Counted from the stretch's first letter, positions 25,057 to 34,224 are shown. The stretch is 37,570 bases of DNA from an uncultured Kiritimatiellota bacterium (GCA_934675625.1 CAKURH010000029.1:1-37570); one strand, 5' to 3'. The notes: generated from the sequence alone by a model not told the origin. Translations and numbers: made by a program.

Positions 25057-26754
25057 ATGAAAAATCTTCTCATCGTTGACGACAGCGCTGCGGTGGTGGC
25101 CGCACGGCTGAAGGAGAATCGTGCCTTGCGCGCGCGTTTCTCGGTTGATATCATCGAATTGAGATGGAGCGAGAACCTTACCGTTGAACTGTGCGTTGAA
25201 CTCAAGCGTCGGCAAGATGCGGGGCGACTGTATGACGCGGCCCTTTTGGGACTTCGGTTCGGCGAGCCTGATGGCTACGATCTTTCGGGGTATCATTTGA
25301 TGCCGCATATCCGACGGTTCTTCCCGAAAACGCCGATTGTCGTTTGCTCGGCGCATAATGACATGGGCGAATTGGCCCGTTCGTTTCGCAGTGGCGCGAG
25401 CTGGTTCTTGCGCAAAGACGAACTTCGTCAGCTGCCAAAGGTGATGGCGCGCTTGTTGACGCCGCGTCCGTGGGAGCCGGAATGGCGAACCATTCAAGCT
25501 CTTGGACTGGTGAAATTCATTTTCGCTCCGTCCAAAAAGCGCAAGGCGTTTCAGGCGACATTTGACGCGGCGCGGCAGTATCTGACCTACAAGTGTCTGG
25601 AGATGTTTCCGGGACGAACAATCCAACTGATGCCGATGGGTGGTGGCTTCAGTACGTCGGCGACCTTTAGGGCGGTAAAGGTTTCAGGACATGATCAGTT
25701 GCAGGTGCCCTTGATCATCAAGATTTCCACACGGGAAGACATGACGATGGAGTATGAACGGTATTTCCGTTTTATCCGTCCGTATATTCCAAACGATGCG
25801 GGGCGCGTGGAGAATCGTGAACGGGTGTTGGATGCCGAGCATGCGGCGATTGTCTACACCTTTGCGGGAACGCAGAATGAACGACGTGAGCTGAAAGACC
25901 TGAAGACATTGATGATTGACGACCTGGGCGATGCCGAACATTACAACGTGTCGCGCTATCGGACGCTCTTCAACCAGCTTTTTGACGAGATACTTCCGCG
26001 TATCCACCGCGTCACACCAAGCCGCGAGTGGAGCGGGAACAGGACGGCCTCTTCCTATCCCAACCCGGACTTTAATGAACGGCCACCAGAGGATTTCATT
26101 GGCAACTGGGTCAATCGCATTCGCGAGAATCCGTCCGATCCCTACTACAACGCCGAGGTTTGCGATGTCCTGAAGTCGGTTCGCGATTTGTTGGCGAAAC
26201 CGAAGGTGCGGCGTCGTTTGAGGTGTCCGATAGGTATTGTGCATGGAGACCTTAACCTCGCCAATGTCATGGTCGAGACCTATAAGGGCGACACGCGCCG
26301 AAGGGGCGGCATTGCGGATGCGTGGCTGATTGACTTCGGCATGACGCGACATGATTATATCGCGCATGACTTTAGCGTCTTGTTCACGTCGGCATTGTCG
26401 CTTTGGTTCCGTCCGGAAGGACTGAACGAGGCGCATATTCATCTCTTGATGAGGAATTTTGATGCGATGATCATCGGCGCGTTGGGCATTTTGCCGTCGA
26501 AGGTGTCGTCTGTCGGCAAGCAGGACAAGCGTTTCTATTTTGTCTATCGGCTTTTACGCCGCATTCGCAAGGCTGCGCTGGCGGCGGGCGTTTCGCCCGA
26601 TATGTATTGGCTTTCGGTTTGCATGGGACTGCTTGTCAATTGGCGCATCCAGCGGCAGTACGAAAAGAACGAAGAGGCGGCCAAGGCGATGATCCGTGCG
26701 GCGAAATGGGCACTGGTGGGGCTGATGGCGCATACGAGGAGTGTCTCACAATGA
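25057..26754 (+). CDS. Degenerate receiver domain fused to an APH-fold kinase
   Basis: This 565-aa protein starts with a receiver-like domain (about 1-130): LLIVDDS gives the acidic pair D8-D9, and the conserved Lys is kept in FLRKDE. The phosphoacceptor Asp position reads ALLGLRF, with G65 in its place, so it is probably a pseudo-receiver. The C-terminal part (about 180-550) resembles aminoglycoside-phosphotransferase/kinase folds: VHGDLNLANVMV (H396, D398, N403) as catalytic loop and LIDFGMT (D426) as metal-binding DFG, with LIIKIS as a candidate Lys strand. Receiver-kinase fusions of this type have been noted in surveys of bacterial conflict systems; I cannot confirm membership. The target is unknown. 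Its TGA overlaps the next start (ATGA), coupling it to a phosphatase. GC content is lower than in the left part of the window. Confidence 0.78.
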   Translation: MKNLLIVDDSAAVVAARLKENRALRARFSVDIIELRWSENLTVELCVELKRRQDAGRLYDAALLGLRFGEPDGYDLSGYHLMPHIRRFFPKTPIVVCSAHNDMGELARSFRSGASWFLRKDELRQLPKVMARLLTPRPWEPEWRTIQALGLVKFIFAPSKKRKAFQATFDAARQYLTYKCLEMFPGRTIQLMPMGGGFSTSATFRAVKVSGHDQLQVPLIIKISTREDMTMEYERYFRFIRPYIPNDAGRVENRERVLDAEHAAIVYTFAGTQNERRELKDLKTLMIDDLGDAEHYNVSRYRTLFNQLFDEILPRIHRVTPSREWSGNRTASSYPNPDFNERPPEDFIGNWVNRIRENPSDPYYNAEVCDVLKSVRDLLAKPKVRRRLRCPIGIVHGDLNLANVMVETYKGDTRRRGGIADAWLIDFGMTRHDYIAHDFSVLFTSALSLWFRPEGLNEAHIHLLMRNFDAMIIGALGILPSKVSSVGKQDKRFYFVYRLLRRIRKAALAAGVSPDMYWLSVCMGLLVNWRIQRQYEKNEEAAKAMIRAAKWALVGLMAHTRSVSQ

Positions 26755-27338
26755 AACCCAAACGCATTCTTCTTGTCCGACATGGTGAGTCGGCCGCGAA
26801 TGTCGATCCGCTCGTCTATAGCAACACGCCGGATCATCTGATTCATTTGACGGAGGCTGGGTGCGCACAGGCGCGTGAGGCGGGTGCGAAAATCGCCGCG
26901 TTGATTGGAGATGAGTCGTTTGGCGTTTACGCTTCGCCGTATGTGCGCACGCTTGAGACGAAAGAGGGACTCCTTTCGGCCATTCCGCATCCGCCGGCAT
27001 TTGATTACCAGGATCCGTCGTTGCGCGAACAGGAGTACGGGAATCTGCCGACGCCTGAGGCGAGCGAGTCACATCGCGTGCTACGGGAGAAATGCGGACG
27101 ATTTTTCTTTCGGTTTCCAGACGGCGAATCGTGCGCGGATGTCTATGACAGGATGTGCGTTTTCTTTGAATCGCTCTTCCGTCAGTTCGAGCGGCCAGAC
27201 TCGCCCGAAAACATCGTCATCGTCTCACACGGAACGGCTATTAAATGCTTTCTGATGCGTTGGCACCACTGGACGGTCGAGAAGTTCGAGACGCTGACGG
27301 CGATGGGGAATTGCGAGATGATGGAGATTCAAAATTAA
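26751..27338 (+). CDS. Histidine phosphatase superfamily protein (phosphoglycerate mutase-like)
   Basis: This 195-aa cytoplasmic phosphatase has the RHG motif LVRHGES (nucleophile H11), SPYVRT (R66), an acidic catalytic region REQEYGN (E93-E95) and VSHGTA (H160), so all core catalytic residues are present. ATG 26751 overlaps the kinase stop by 4 nt and GAGGAG lies upstream, so the two are translated together. The pairing suggests it reverses the kinase reaction or acts on the same small molecule or protein. That role is inferred. Confidence 0.9.
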   Translation: MKPKRILLVRHGESAANVDPLVYSNTPDHLIHLTEAGCAQAREAGAKIAALIGDESFGVYASPYVRTLETKEGLLSAIPHPPAFDYQDPSLREQEYGNLPTPEASESHRVLREKCGRFFFRFPDGESCADVYDRMCVFFESLFRQFERPDSPENIVIVSHGTAIKCFLMRWHHWTVEKFETLTAMGNCEMMEIQN

Positions 27339-27415
27339 GGCACAGTAATAAAACACGGTTGAAGTCAAGGAGTCAAGGCCAAAACTGTTGAAAACCTGCG
27401 GATTGAAAGTTATGG

Positions 27416-27421
27416 TATAAT
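27416..27421 (+). promoter_or_regulatory. -10 element before the AT-rich island genes
   Basis: GGTATAATAC lies about 95 nt upstream of ATG 27517. A TTGAAA at 27388-27393 is 22 nt away, too far for a normal -35. The 27339-27516 gap is otherwise AT-rich with no other feature. Confidence 0.5.
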
Positions 27422-27516
27422 ACAAACTAACATATGGTGTGGAGTATCAAGAAACTTCATGCTGCTATTAGGTAAGTTTAGAATGTTACGTGAGAAACAA
27501 GCATAAGGAGGTCGAA

Positions 27517-28599
27517 ATGAAATTAGGGATGCAAATGATAGCGAACATTAACAATGTTACGCAATTCGTAGGGACGGTGACACCGGGTGCAGGGGCCCTC
27601 TGGGTGTACAGAAAATATTCCAAATGTGAAGGCATGGATTTTACTGAATTCTTAAATGAGAATATTGCTTGGCTGGTAGTAGTTGGGGTCGGTTTCATTT
27701 TCTTCATTGCGGTATGGTCTTTTAGGGTGTTGTTGAGGGCTTTGGCCTCCAATGTTGTTGATTATAAATTGATGTGTGCGGATTTGCCAAGCGAATTGAA
27801 GAGGGCGATACAGGGAAAAGACTCGGCGCACCCACGGAAGGCTGCGATGCTTGATAAGCATGACTTTAATGAGGCATATTTTTGGAATAAACTAGTTTAT
27901 ACACATGCGAAGAGTGAATTTGTGAGTGCTGGGCGCAAAGAGGGAAAGTGCATCTTGCAGTGCCTTTTTATCCCTGTTGATTCGCGAGGGTACACAGTCC
28001 TTATTGAACGACAGAAAGAGTATCATGCAAGTCGTTTATGCAAGATTGGACGTTGGGCGAGCGATGTGTATTCGTTTATCTCATTGTCACCGATACCGAA
28101 CCAATACAACAAGGTTTCTTGCGGTATTGCGGAATGTTATGCGGGCAAGGTCCCCAATGACTTGGCGGCACTCAAGGACAATAATTTCACATTTCTTGGG
28201 ATGTTCTACAATCGCCGTGCGATAGGAGGGAACGTTTCTCGTGGATGGCGCTTTCGGAAGAGGAAAGCTGATAGGACGTCAATCAGGTATGCTCGCTATT
28301 TGTTTGCTACGTACCTTGTTAATTATAAAGGGTTGTCATTTGCAGATTCCAAAGGAAAGCCGAATTGGCACGATATTGATATTGCATTTGCGGAACCAGA
28401 GAAACGGTGGACGAAGAAGAAGGATCGGTTTTTCTTAATGGCCCACGATTCGATTGTGGGTGTGAAGAAACTACAAGAACTTGGGGATCATTTAGACAAT
28501 CTGAGGGATGATGATACTCGGAAACAATGGCTAAAGGTTGAACAAGGCATAATCGATGTGGCGACAGAGGTGATTGTTGCTGGAAAAGATAGTCTTTAA
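27517..28599 (+). CDS. Unrecognised protein with N-terminal membrane segments (AT-rich island)
   Basis: This 360-aa protein starts at ATG 27517, fixed by the strong AAGGAGGT at 27505-27512. It has a weak hydrophobic stretch (about 13-30) and a clear membrane helix (AWLVVVGVGFIFFIAVW, about 50-66). A cytoplasmic region of about 280 residues, rich in beta strands and basic residues, follows (CILQCLFIPVDSRGYTVLIE; FTFLGMFYNRRAIGG). The family is not recognised; no Nudix box or other catalytic motif is visible. GC is roughly 45%, far below the flanking genes, and codon use differs, which suggests recent transfer. It is 23 nt before a second membrane-anchored gene, probably its operon partner. The layout recalls two-TM sensor/effector proteins of defence loci; that is inference. 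Confidence 0.75.
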   Translation: MKLGMQMIANINNVTQFVGTVTPGAGALWVYRKYSKCEGMDFTEFLNENIAWLVVVGVGFIFFIAVWSFRVLLRALASNVVDYKLMCADLPSELKRAIQGKDSAHPRKAAMLDKHDFNEAYFWNKLVYTHAKSEFVSAGRKEGKCILQCLFIPVDSRGYTVLIERQKEYHASRLCKIGRWASDVYSFISLSPIPNQYNKVSCGIAECYAGKVPNDLAALKDNNFTFLGMFYNRRAIGGNVSRGWRFRKRKADRTSIRYARYLFATYLVNYKGLSFADSKGKPNWHDIDIAFAEPEKRWTKKKDRFFLMAHDSIVGVKKLQELGDHLDNLRDDDTRKQWLKVEQGIIDVATEVIVAGKDSL

Positions 28600-28622
28600 G
28601 ACAGAAGAAAGGCGAACGGAGT

Positions 28623-29546
28623 ATGTGGTCTCTAATTATTGCAGTTATATCTGTGATTATACAAGGGTGCTTGCAGTGGTGGGACGCTGCTAAGGATCCA
28701 CCTCGTTCTGCCAAGACAAGAAAATTCATGGGTGGCGTGGTCATTCTCTTGACATTCATACTTATGGGTCTTAAGTGTTCGGACATATTGGATATGCGGC
28801 AATTGCAAGACCGATTGGAAATGGCGAATCGAACATCTCAGGACACCTATTTTTTGTCTAAGAAACTCGACAAACTGCTATCCTATAGTATTCTCGATCA
28901 TGCAATCACAGAAGATGATGAACAGTGGTTCTTGTCGTTTGTCCGACACCTTGCCCCTATGAATCTTGAATTGTCGGCGTCGAAATGGTCAGATGGGTCG
29001 TATCACTTTTATTGGTATGAAGGTGCGCGGATGGTTGCGGTAGAGTATTTTGATAAAGAAGATGTTGCATGGTTGATGCCGAAGATACACTGGATGGATA
29101 TGGATGATATCATGCAGGAGTTTAAACGAACCTCGTTTGAGGTGGAGGCAGGTGGCGACATTTGGGAACCAGGGCCGTATCCTGCGGGATCTGCGGCTGG
29201 TGAAATAGGAAGGGAAATGTTAAAGTTTCTGGCTCATATAGGAATTCGTGCGAATGCGTTTTGCATAGATTCACAACACAAGGTCTTACAATTTGTCTTG
29301 GATAATCCATCTCCTCATTTACTAATTCATCGAAGCATTGTAAAATCGGCGGCTGGGGCGATTGTTGAAATGCATGAAATGGATGTGCGATCGCTGATGG
29401 GTAAGCCCTATTCTCAAATGTTGGCAGAGGCGTTTTCTTGGGCGCAAAAGACATTTGGCCCTGAATTTATTTCTGAACCGCTATCACCGTCAATTAGACG
29501 TTGGAAATCTAATGGGAACATTATGAATATTGTCTCGGCAAAATAA
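28623..29546 (+). CDS. Unrecognised two-TM protein with coiled coil (AT-rich island)
   Basis: This 307-aa protein has two N-terminal membrane segments (LIIAVISVIIQGCL, about 4-17; FMGGVVILLTFILMGL, about 35-50). A short helical, possibly coiled-coil stretch follows (about 58-95: MRQLQDRLEMANRTSQ), then a soluble domain of about 210 residues. The soluble part has acidic and aromatic clusters (IHWMDMDDIMQEFKRT, EIGREMLKFLAHIGI) but no motif I can assign. GC and codon use match the preceding AT-rich gene, so both probably arrived together. A GGAG lies a few bases before the ATG. With its neighbour it could form a membrane complex; the function is unknown. Confidence 0.72.
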   Translation: MWSLIIAVISVIIQGCLQWWDAAKDPPRSAKTRKFMGGVVILLTFILMGLKCSDILDMRQLQDRLEMANRTSQDTYFLSKKLDKLLSYSILDHAITEDDEQWFLSFVRHLAPMNLELSASKWSDGSYHFYWYEGARMVAVEYFDKEDVAWLMPKIHWMDMDDIMQEFKRTSFEVEAGGDIWEPGPYPAGSAAGEIGREMLKFLAHIGIRANAFCIDSQHKVLQFVLDNPSPHLLIHRSIVKSAAGAIVEMHEMDVRSLMGKPYSQMLAEAFSWAQKTFGPEFISEPLSPSIRRWKSNGNIMNIVSAK

Positions 29547-29609
29547 CAATGTAATGAAGCCGAATTCGAATTAACACGCAATGAAGGTGGTTTGCTATGT
29601 TCGATAAGT

Positions 29610-31919
29610 ATGATTAAACCTTCCCAGCAAGCTACAAACCGCGCCTGTTCCCTCTTCTCTGAAATCGTTGCGTGTGTGCCGAGTGAGGTTGTGGCGTTCT
29701 TCGACCGGTTTGAGGAGGCGCGCGGGAACCTGACCCTGCATCAGGAGATTGACGTGCTGAATGCCGTTGCCGAGGACGAGTTCCGCCGATGCGCACGGCA
29801 GAAGCGGCCCACGGTGCTCATGAAGTGGTTTGAGGTCTTCCGCGACATTTACATCTTGCATCGTGTGCACGAGCAGGGGGACGAGGCCACGGTGCGGAAG
29901 AACCCCGACAACTTCACGACCTTTGCACGAACGTTCGAGCCGTTGGCGATGCTGCCGGACTTTTGGTTCGCCGGGGCGCGCAACGTCAGCCGCCCGGATG
30001 TGCGCGAGAAAGTCTATGGCATCCGCCTGTCCCTCGAGCGCTATCTCTACGAACGCGGCGGCGGCAACGTCTGGGGCGCGATGGACTGGGAGATGCATCG
30101 CTATTTCCAGCGTCGCATTTACGAGCCGCTGAAGACGAACGAGGCGGAGGCCCTGCGCCGAATCGCCGCGCTGGCCCTGACGGCCCGTGCCGTGGCGGCG
30201 GGCGAACTCGGCCTCTACATCGAGGAGCGCGATGACGTCACCCTGCCGCTTTCCGGCATCTCCAATGCGCCGCGCCAGAAGATCCCCTTTCTCAAGTATT
30301 ACCACTACGACCGCTACACGCAGCTGTCCTTTACGCGCGAACACGAATTTGCGATGGATGTCAACGCACCGGGTGACTACGCCGCGTTCGAGCCTCGTTG
30401 GATGGCCTTGGCGGTCATTTCGGACGTCATCCTCCGTGAGTCAGACGCGCACTCGACGCATGCCGCCGCGACGCGCGTTGTTCAGGAGTCGGTCGCACAG
30501 TGCATGGTGCGGCTGCGGCGCAAGCTGTCTCAGTCTTCGGATCACGTCCAGCTGTGCGCGGCCGTCGAGACGCTGTATGGCCTTGTCAGTGGTGATGCGG
30601 CGCGGCTCGCGCGTCTTTCCGCCGCCGACCTCTTGAAGCGGCTTGGGGTTGCAGAGGCGATTATTCCGACGGACTATTACCTGTCCTGTTGCGCGTTCGC
30701 GGACGCGGCAGATTTCTGGGCGCGTGTTCTCCCAATCTTCCGCGAACTTGTCGCCGCGTTCGACGACCAGCACATGCGCATTGTGGCCAAGTACACGGAA
30801 TGCGAACGGCGTGCGGCGCGGCGAGCGTCCGACGTTGCGCGTGATTTTGTGTGCGCGGCCATTGACAGGAACAATGTCTCTGAACTGTATGGCGAAATCA
30901 GCCGCCCCGCCGTCCGCACCGCGCTCGCCTCCCTGTTGGCGGATGGCGCATTCGAGCTGAATCCCGCCGACCTCGCCGAGGCACTGTTGGGCGAAGGGGC
31001 CTTGTCGGCGCGGAAGATGCGGCTGTGGTCGCATCGCTTGCAGTGTGCGCGGGAATTGCCGAACGGTCTGCCGTTTCAGACGCCAGAGCGGACGCGTCTT
31101 GCGACGTGGGCCAAGGACGTCTTGAGTCGCTTGTCCGTGCGCGGCAACGGGACGAAAGGCGTGTCGTATCGCACGGTCGATTTCAAGGCCGTGTGGCAGA
31201 GTGCCGCACAGATCTGGAACTTCTACTACACGCAGGACACCCTCTGCCGGGAACGCTGGGCCGTCTCGATTGACCGTGTGCTGACGATCATGGACACGCT
31301 CAAGGCCAACCAGTTCAACCGCGAGGTCTTCAAGTCCTCGTTTCGGTGGAACTATTCGGAACTGTCGCGGCAGATTCTGCGCGCGCGGCTGGAGCGCGAG
31401 AAGGCGTCCCTTCAGGACGCGGGCCAGTGGCCGTCCGACATGGCGGCGGCCCGTGCGCATCTGGCCCAAAGTCCATCCTGCACGATTAGTGACTTCCGTT
31501 CGGGCGAGACGCGGATCTTGATCATGCTGGCGGTCTTCGCACGGTTGATTGTGCACACGATGCGAGCGCATCCCGGACTTTGGATGAACCGTGATGAGCT
31601 CTTCTCGTTCTTCACGCACATTCTCATTGCGTCGAAGCGCGACTACGATCTGCCGTTCCCCTGGCATTTGGACGTCTTCACGGACAGCTACTTGCGCGTG
31701 GGCCGTACGCACAACCGCCAGTCCAATGTGATTGATGCCATCGTGGAGGGACGCTTGGCGGACGAGGCCGAACGCCAGATTCTGTTGGCGTTTGTGGCAC
31801 AGGCCCTAAAGGACGTTGCGCGTCCGCAAGAGGTCGTCATGGCGATGGAGACGATTCCCGTGCTGAAGACGGCGTTTGGTGCGGCGCGGCTCAAGTTCCT
31901 GTCTTCCGCTTTTGAATAG
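29610..31919 (+). CDS. Large mostly helical protein, unrecognised
   Basis: This 769-aa protein (ATG 29610; TTG 29592 is an in-frame alternative) appears mostly alpha-helical, with no signal peptide or membrane segment. Notable strings include RRKLSQSSDHVQLC, SRKMRLWSHR-like ARKMRLWSHRLQC, and SSFRWNYSELSRQIL. No NTPase, protease or nuclease motif was found. The GC returns to about 60% from the AT-rich island, and a 10-bp palindrome AATTCGAATT (29563-29572) lies upstream. The gene converges on the AAA+ protease operon, and its size and soluble nature would suit a scaffold or substrate-recruiting partner. That is inference from position. Confidence 0.75.
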   Translation: MIKPSQQATNRACSLFSEIVACVPSEVVAFFDRFEEARGNLTLHQEIDVLNAVAEDEFRRCARQKRPTVLMKWFEVFRDIYILHRVHEQGDEATVRKNPDNFTTFARTFEPLAMLPDFWFAGARNVSRPDVREKVYGIRLSLERYLYERGGGNVWGAMDWEMHRYFQRRIYEPLKTNEAEALRRIAALALTARAVAAGELGLYIEERDDVTLPLSGISNAPRQKIPFLKYYHYDRYTQLSFTREHEFAMDVNAPGDYAAFEPRWMALAVISDVILRESDAHSTHAAATRVVQESVAQCMVRLRRKLSQSSDHVQLCAAVETLYGLVSGDAARLARLSAADLLKRLGVAEAIIPTDYYLSCCAFADAADFWARVLPIFRELVAAFDDQHMRIVAKYTECERRAARRASDVARDFVCAAIDRNNVSELYGEISRPAVRTALASLLADGAFELNPADLAEALLGEGALSARKMRLWSHRLQCARELPNGLPFQTPERTRLATWAKDVLSRLSVRGNGTKGVSYRTVDFKAVWQSAAQIWNFYYTQDTLCRERWAVSIDRVLTIMDTLKANQFNREVFKSSFRWNYSELSRQILRARLEREKASLQDAGQWPSDMAAARAHLAQSPSCTISDFRSGETRILIMLAVFARLIVHTMRAHPGLWMNRDELFSFFTHILIASKRDYDLPFPWHLDVFTDSYLRVGRTHNRQSNVIDAIVEGRLADEAERQILLAFVAQALKDVARPQEVVMAMETIPVLKTAFGAARLKFLSSAFE

Positions 31920-31930
31920 AGGCGACGCGA

Positions 31931-32197
31931 ATGAACGAATCGGTCTACTCGACTTCGCCGTTGGAATGGCGCGAACGGACGCGCGACAGCCGCGCCGTGC
32001 CGCCGACGGTTGCTACACGGTCGGACATCGACCGCAGGATTCTCCTCTTGCGCGACGCGATGAGTGCGGAACTGGGACTGGGGCGACGTCCGTCCGTGTC
32101 GCGTCAGCGTTCGGAAATGATGAGTCGCCAGTCGGCGGCCGAGGATCTGAGCCGCTCAACCAAATCCGCGTCGCGTGTGACCAGAAGCCGGATGTAG
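31931..32197 (+). CDS. Possible small protein overlapping the convergent gene
   Basis: This 88-codon frame starts 11 nt after the 769-aa gene. Its first ~55 residues look protein-like (SDIDRRILLLRDAMSAELGLG), while the last ~30 (SRSTKSASRVTRSRM) look like antisense of the opposite gene, which it overlaps by 94 nt. The ribosome-binding site is weak (AGAGGCG). It may be a real small gene, a truncated end of a longer gene, or chance. Confidence 0.35.
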   Translation: MNESVYSTSPLEWRERTRDSRAVPPTVATRSDIDRRILLLRDAMSAELGLGRRPSVSRQRSEMMSRQSAAEDLSRSTKSASRVTRSRM

Positions 32198-33255
32198 CGA
32201 CGCTTCGGATCGGCGAGATGCCGCGCGATTTCCTCTTGTGGCAGGGCAAGTTCCTCGGCGAGCCGCAGGGCGAGCCGTCGGTCGTTCCAGATGAACCTGT
32301 TGGCTTTTGTCGACTGCGGATCAAGGCGAATCTCCCATTCGCGGGGCCGTGAGGGATCACGTGGCTGCGCGACGGTTGCGTATCGTGGTTGATTTGCTTT
32401 CTGGGCTTGACGCTGCCAATAGTCTTTCACGTAGTCGGGAACAGGGTAGGACGGTCGCGGCACGAAGGCCAGCGCAAAGGTCGCGAAAAGGGCTATCGCC
32501 AGAAGCCCGTTGACGAAAACGTGTCGCTGGGTCTCGTCTATCGGATGGGGTGCTGAATCGGGTTGCAGGGCGGAGAGAAGAAGCGCGAGCGCGAGAAAGG
32601 CGGAGACCGTGGCACAGAAGCCGACGGACAGGAAAGGAACGGCATAGGCGATGCGCGGCAACGGCGCGACGACGAGCCGGACGAGGTTGAAAATGACAGG
32701 CGCCAGAAGCGCGCACGCGCCGAGGCGCACGAGCCGCTTACGCTCTGCTGTTGTGGCGCGGCGATGGGCTTGCCAGAAGCAGAGGCCCAGTCCGAACCAA
32801 AGGAGGCAGAAGACGACAAGGGCCCACAGTCCAAATGTGGACGCGAGATGGACGGGCGCGTTAATGTCAATCGCATCCGGTGTGCAGAGAAGAAGTTCAG
32901 GGGGCAGAGATCCGAACCACGGGCAATGTGCGAGTTCATCGAGAAGATGTGTGTGGACAAGACGCGCCGTGCGGATGCCGAGGAGGTACCGAAGAAAACG
33001 CGGATGTGCGAGCAGCGGCAGAAAATAAAGCAGTCCGAGAAAGCCGGCGAGCAAGGCGGTGGACATGCGCGCAGTCAGCCGCCGGACAAGCGGCGTGAGA
33101 AGGACGAGCGCCCAGAGGCTGCCGACGAGGCAGGCACCGCTTTGCCAAAGGGCCCAGCGGATATCCACGCAGACAAGCAGTGCAAGGGAAAGCGTCAGGT
33201 TCGCGGCGACGAGCGCGAGAATGACGCGAGTCAAGGCGAGGAGGTTGTGTTTCAT
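32104..33255 (-). CDS. Seven-TM membrane protein, unrecognised, third gene of the AAA+ protease operon
   Basis: This 383-aa protein has about seven membrane helices at roughly 6-30, 36-58, 65-84, 138-162, 177-200, 204-231 and 249-268. A soluble C-terminal domain of about 110 residues follows (REWEIRLDPQSTKANRF, LALRLAEELALPQEEIARHL). The family is not recognised and no transporter or protease motif is clear. AAAGGA precedes the ATG, 24 nt after the upstream gene, so it is in the same operon as the hybrid protease. It may be the membrane anchor or substrate of that protease, whose own chain has no membrane segment. That is inference. Confidence 0.8.
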   Translation of the reverse strand: MKHNLLALTRVILALVAANLTLSLALLVCVDIRWALWQSGACLVGSLWALVLLTPLVRRLTARMSTALLAGFLGLLYFLPLLAHPRFLRYLLGIRTARLVHTHLLDELAHCPWFGSLPPELLLCTPDAIDINAPVHLASTFGLWALVVFCLLWFGLGLCFWQAHRRATTAERKRLVRLGACALLAPVIFNLVRLVVAPLPRIAYAVPFLSVGFCATVSAFLALALLLSALQPDSAPHPIDETQRHVFVNGLLAIALFATFALAFVPRPSYPVPDYVKDYWQRQAQKANQPRYATVAQPRDPSRPREWEIRLDPQSTKANRFIWNDRRLALRLAEELALPQEEIARHLADPKRRYIRLLVTRDADLVERLRSSAADWRLIISER

Positions 33256-33279
33256 AGGCTGTTCCTTTTATCGGGTGTT

Positions 33280-34224
33280 TTAGAAAGCGTCTGCGTGTGC
33301 AGACGAGAAATCCTGAAGGAGTTGCGTGAGCGCGTCCGCGAATGGTGTGAGGTCACGCGAAGGCCGCACGTCGATGCCGTCGAACGTCAGGTCGGGTGTC
33401 GGCATCGCTGAATCGGGGAGGGCTTGCAGACGCACGGGCGTGACGAGGTAGTCGTCAGACCAGATGCCGACCAGTTTCCGCTCGCGTGTGAGGCGGCAGT
33501 TGTGCTTGAAGACGACGAGCGAAAGAAGGGGCAGATCGGGCGGCAGGATGCCGCGTATGCCGTCTTGCAGCTGACGCGCAAGGACGATGGGCGACGGGAC
33601 GGAGCGATCGGCGCCAAACCAAAAGGGCGGTTCGCGGGCGGCGCTGAAGGGCAGTCCGTCGGGCACCCAGTCGCCGACGTGCGGAAAGTAGGTGATGATG
33701 ACGAGCGTTCCCGTGATTTCGTAGAGGTCGGCCCTGAAGGCATTGTGCCGGACGGAGACGAGGGGCGTCCCTTCATAGAGGGCGACGAGATCGCCGACGG
33801 CGAGGTGCTCCTGGTCGAAGGATTTCGGATCGTCCGAGAAAGTTCGTGCGGGCGGAACGCGTAGCGCATCGGCGCCGAAGAGTTCGGGCGGCAGGGCCTC
33901 GAGTCGAATGACGCGGATGGGGTGTCGGCGTGTTGTGGTGTTCGTGAAGATCGTGAAGGAGGCTGTGCGGCGACGGCAGAGGGCGGTGCAGAGTTCGGCG
34001 TTGTCGCTGGCGACGATGTACCAGGTCTTCCAGCTGAAGCGAAAGTAGATGTGCTCGGCATCCACCCAGAAAAGCGCACCCTCGCCGTGATAGTCTTCGG
34101 GCGGATTGTTCATCATGACCCCCAGATCGTTGGTGGACGAACTGTAGGGCTGGATCAGGTCGCAGGACAGCGTAATCGCCTTTTCGGGTTCCTCGTCGGA
34201 ATAGGTTGGTTGCCAGTCGTTCAT
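33280..34224 (-). CDS. Unrecognised 314-aa cytoplasmic protein coupled to the hybrid protease
   Basis: The start is ATG 34224, which overlaps the TGA of the AAA+ protease gene (ATGA). Longer in-frame starts upstream lie inside that gene and read as antisense-like Arg/Pro-rich sequence. The protein is mixed alpha/beta: an N-terminal region with FWVDAEHIYFRFSWKTWYI, a central VGDLVALYEGTPLVSVR barrel-like stretch, and a C-terminal LLSLVVFKHNCRLTRERK with LVGIWSDDYLVTP. The last part faintly resembles nuclease-related (NERD-like) folds, but no catalytic residues are clear. Tight coupling suggests a stoichiometric partner, adaptor or substrate of the protease. Confidence 0.78.
   Translation of the reverse strand: MNDWQPTYSDEEPEKAITLSCDLIQPYSSSTNDLGVMMNNPPEDYHGEGALFWVDAEHIYFRFSWKTWYIVASDNAELCTALCRRRTASFTIFTNTTTRRHPIRVIRLEALPPELFGADALRVPPARTFSDDPKSFDQEHLAVGDLVALYEGTPLVSVRHNAFRADLYEITGTLVIITYFPHVGDWVPDGLPFSAAREPPFWFGADRSVPSPIVLARQLQDGIRGILPPDLPLLSLVVFKHNCRLTRERKLVGIWSDDYLVTPVRLQALPDSAMPTPDLTFDGIDVRPSRDLTPFADALTQLLQDFSSAHADAF

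Noticed and set aside
27517..28599. Nudix-like domain in the first AT-rich gene
   Set aside because: VLIERQ looks Nudix-like, but no GX5EX7REUXEEXGU box follows.
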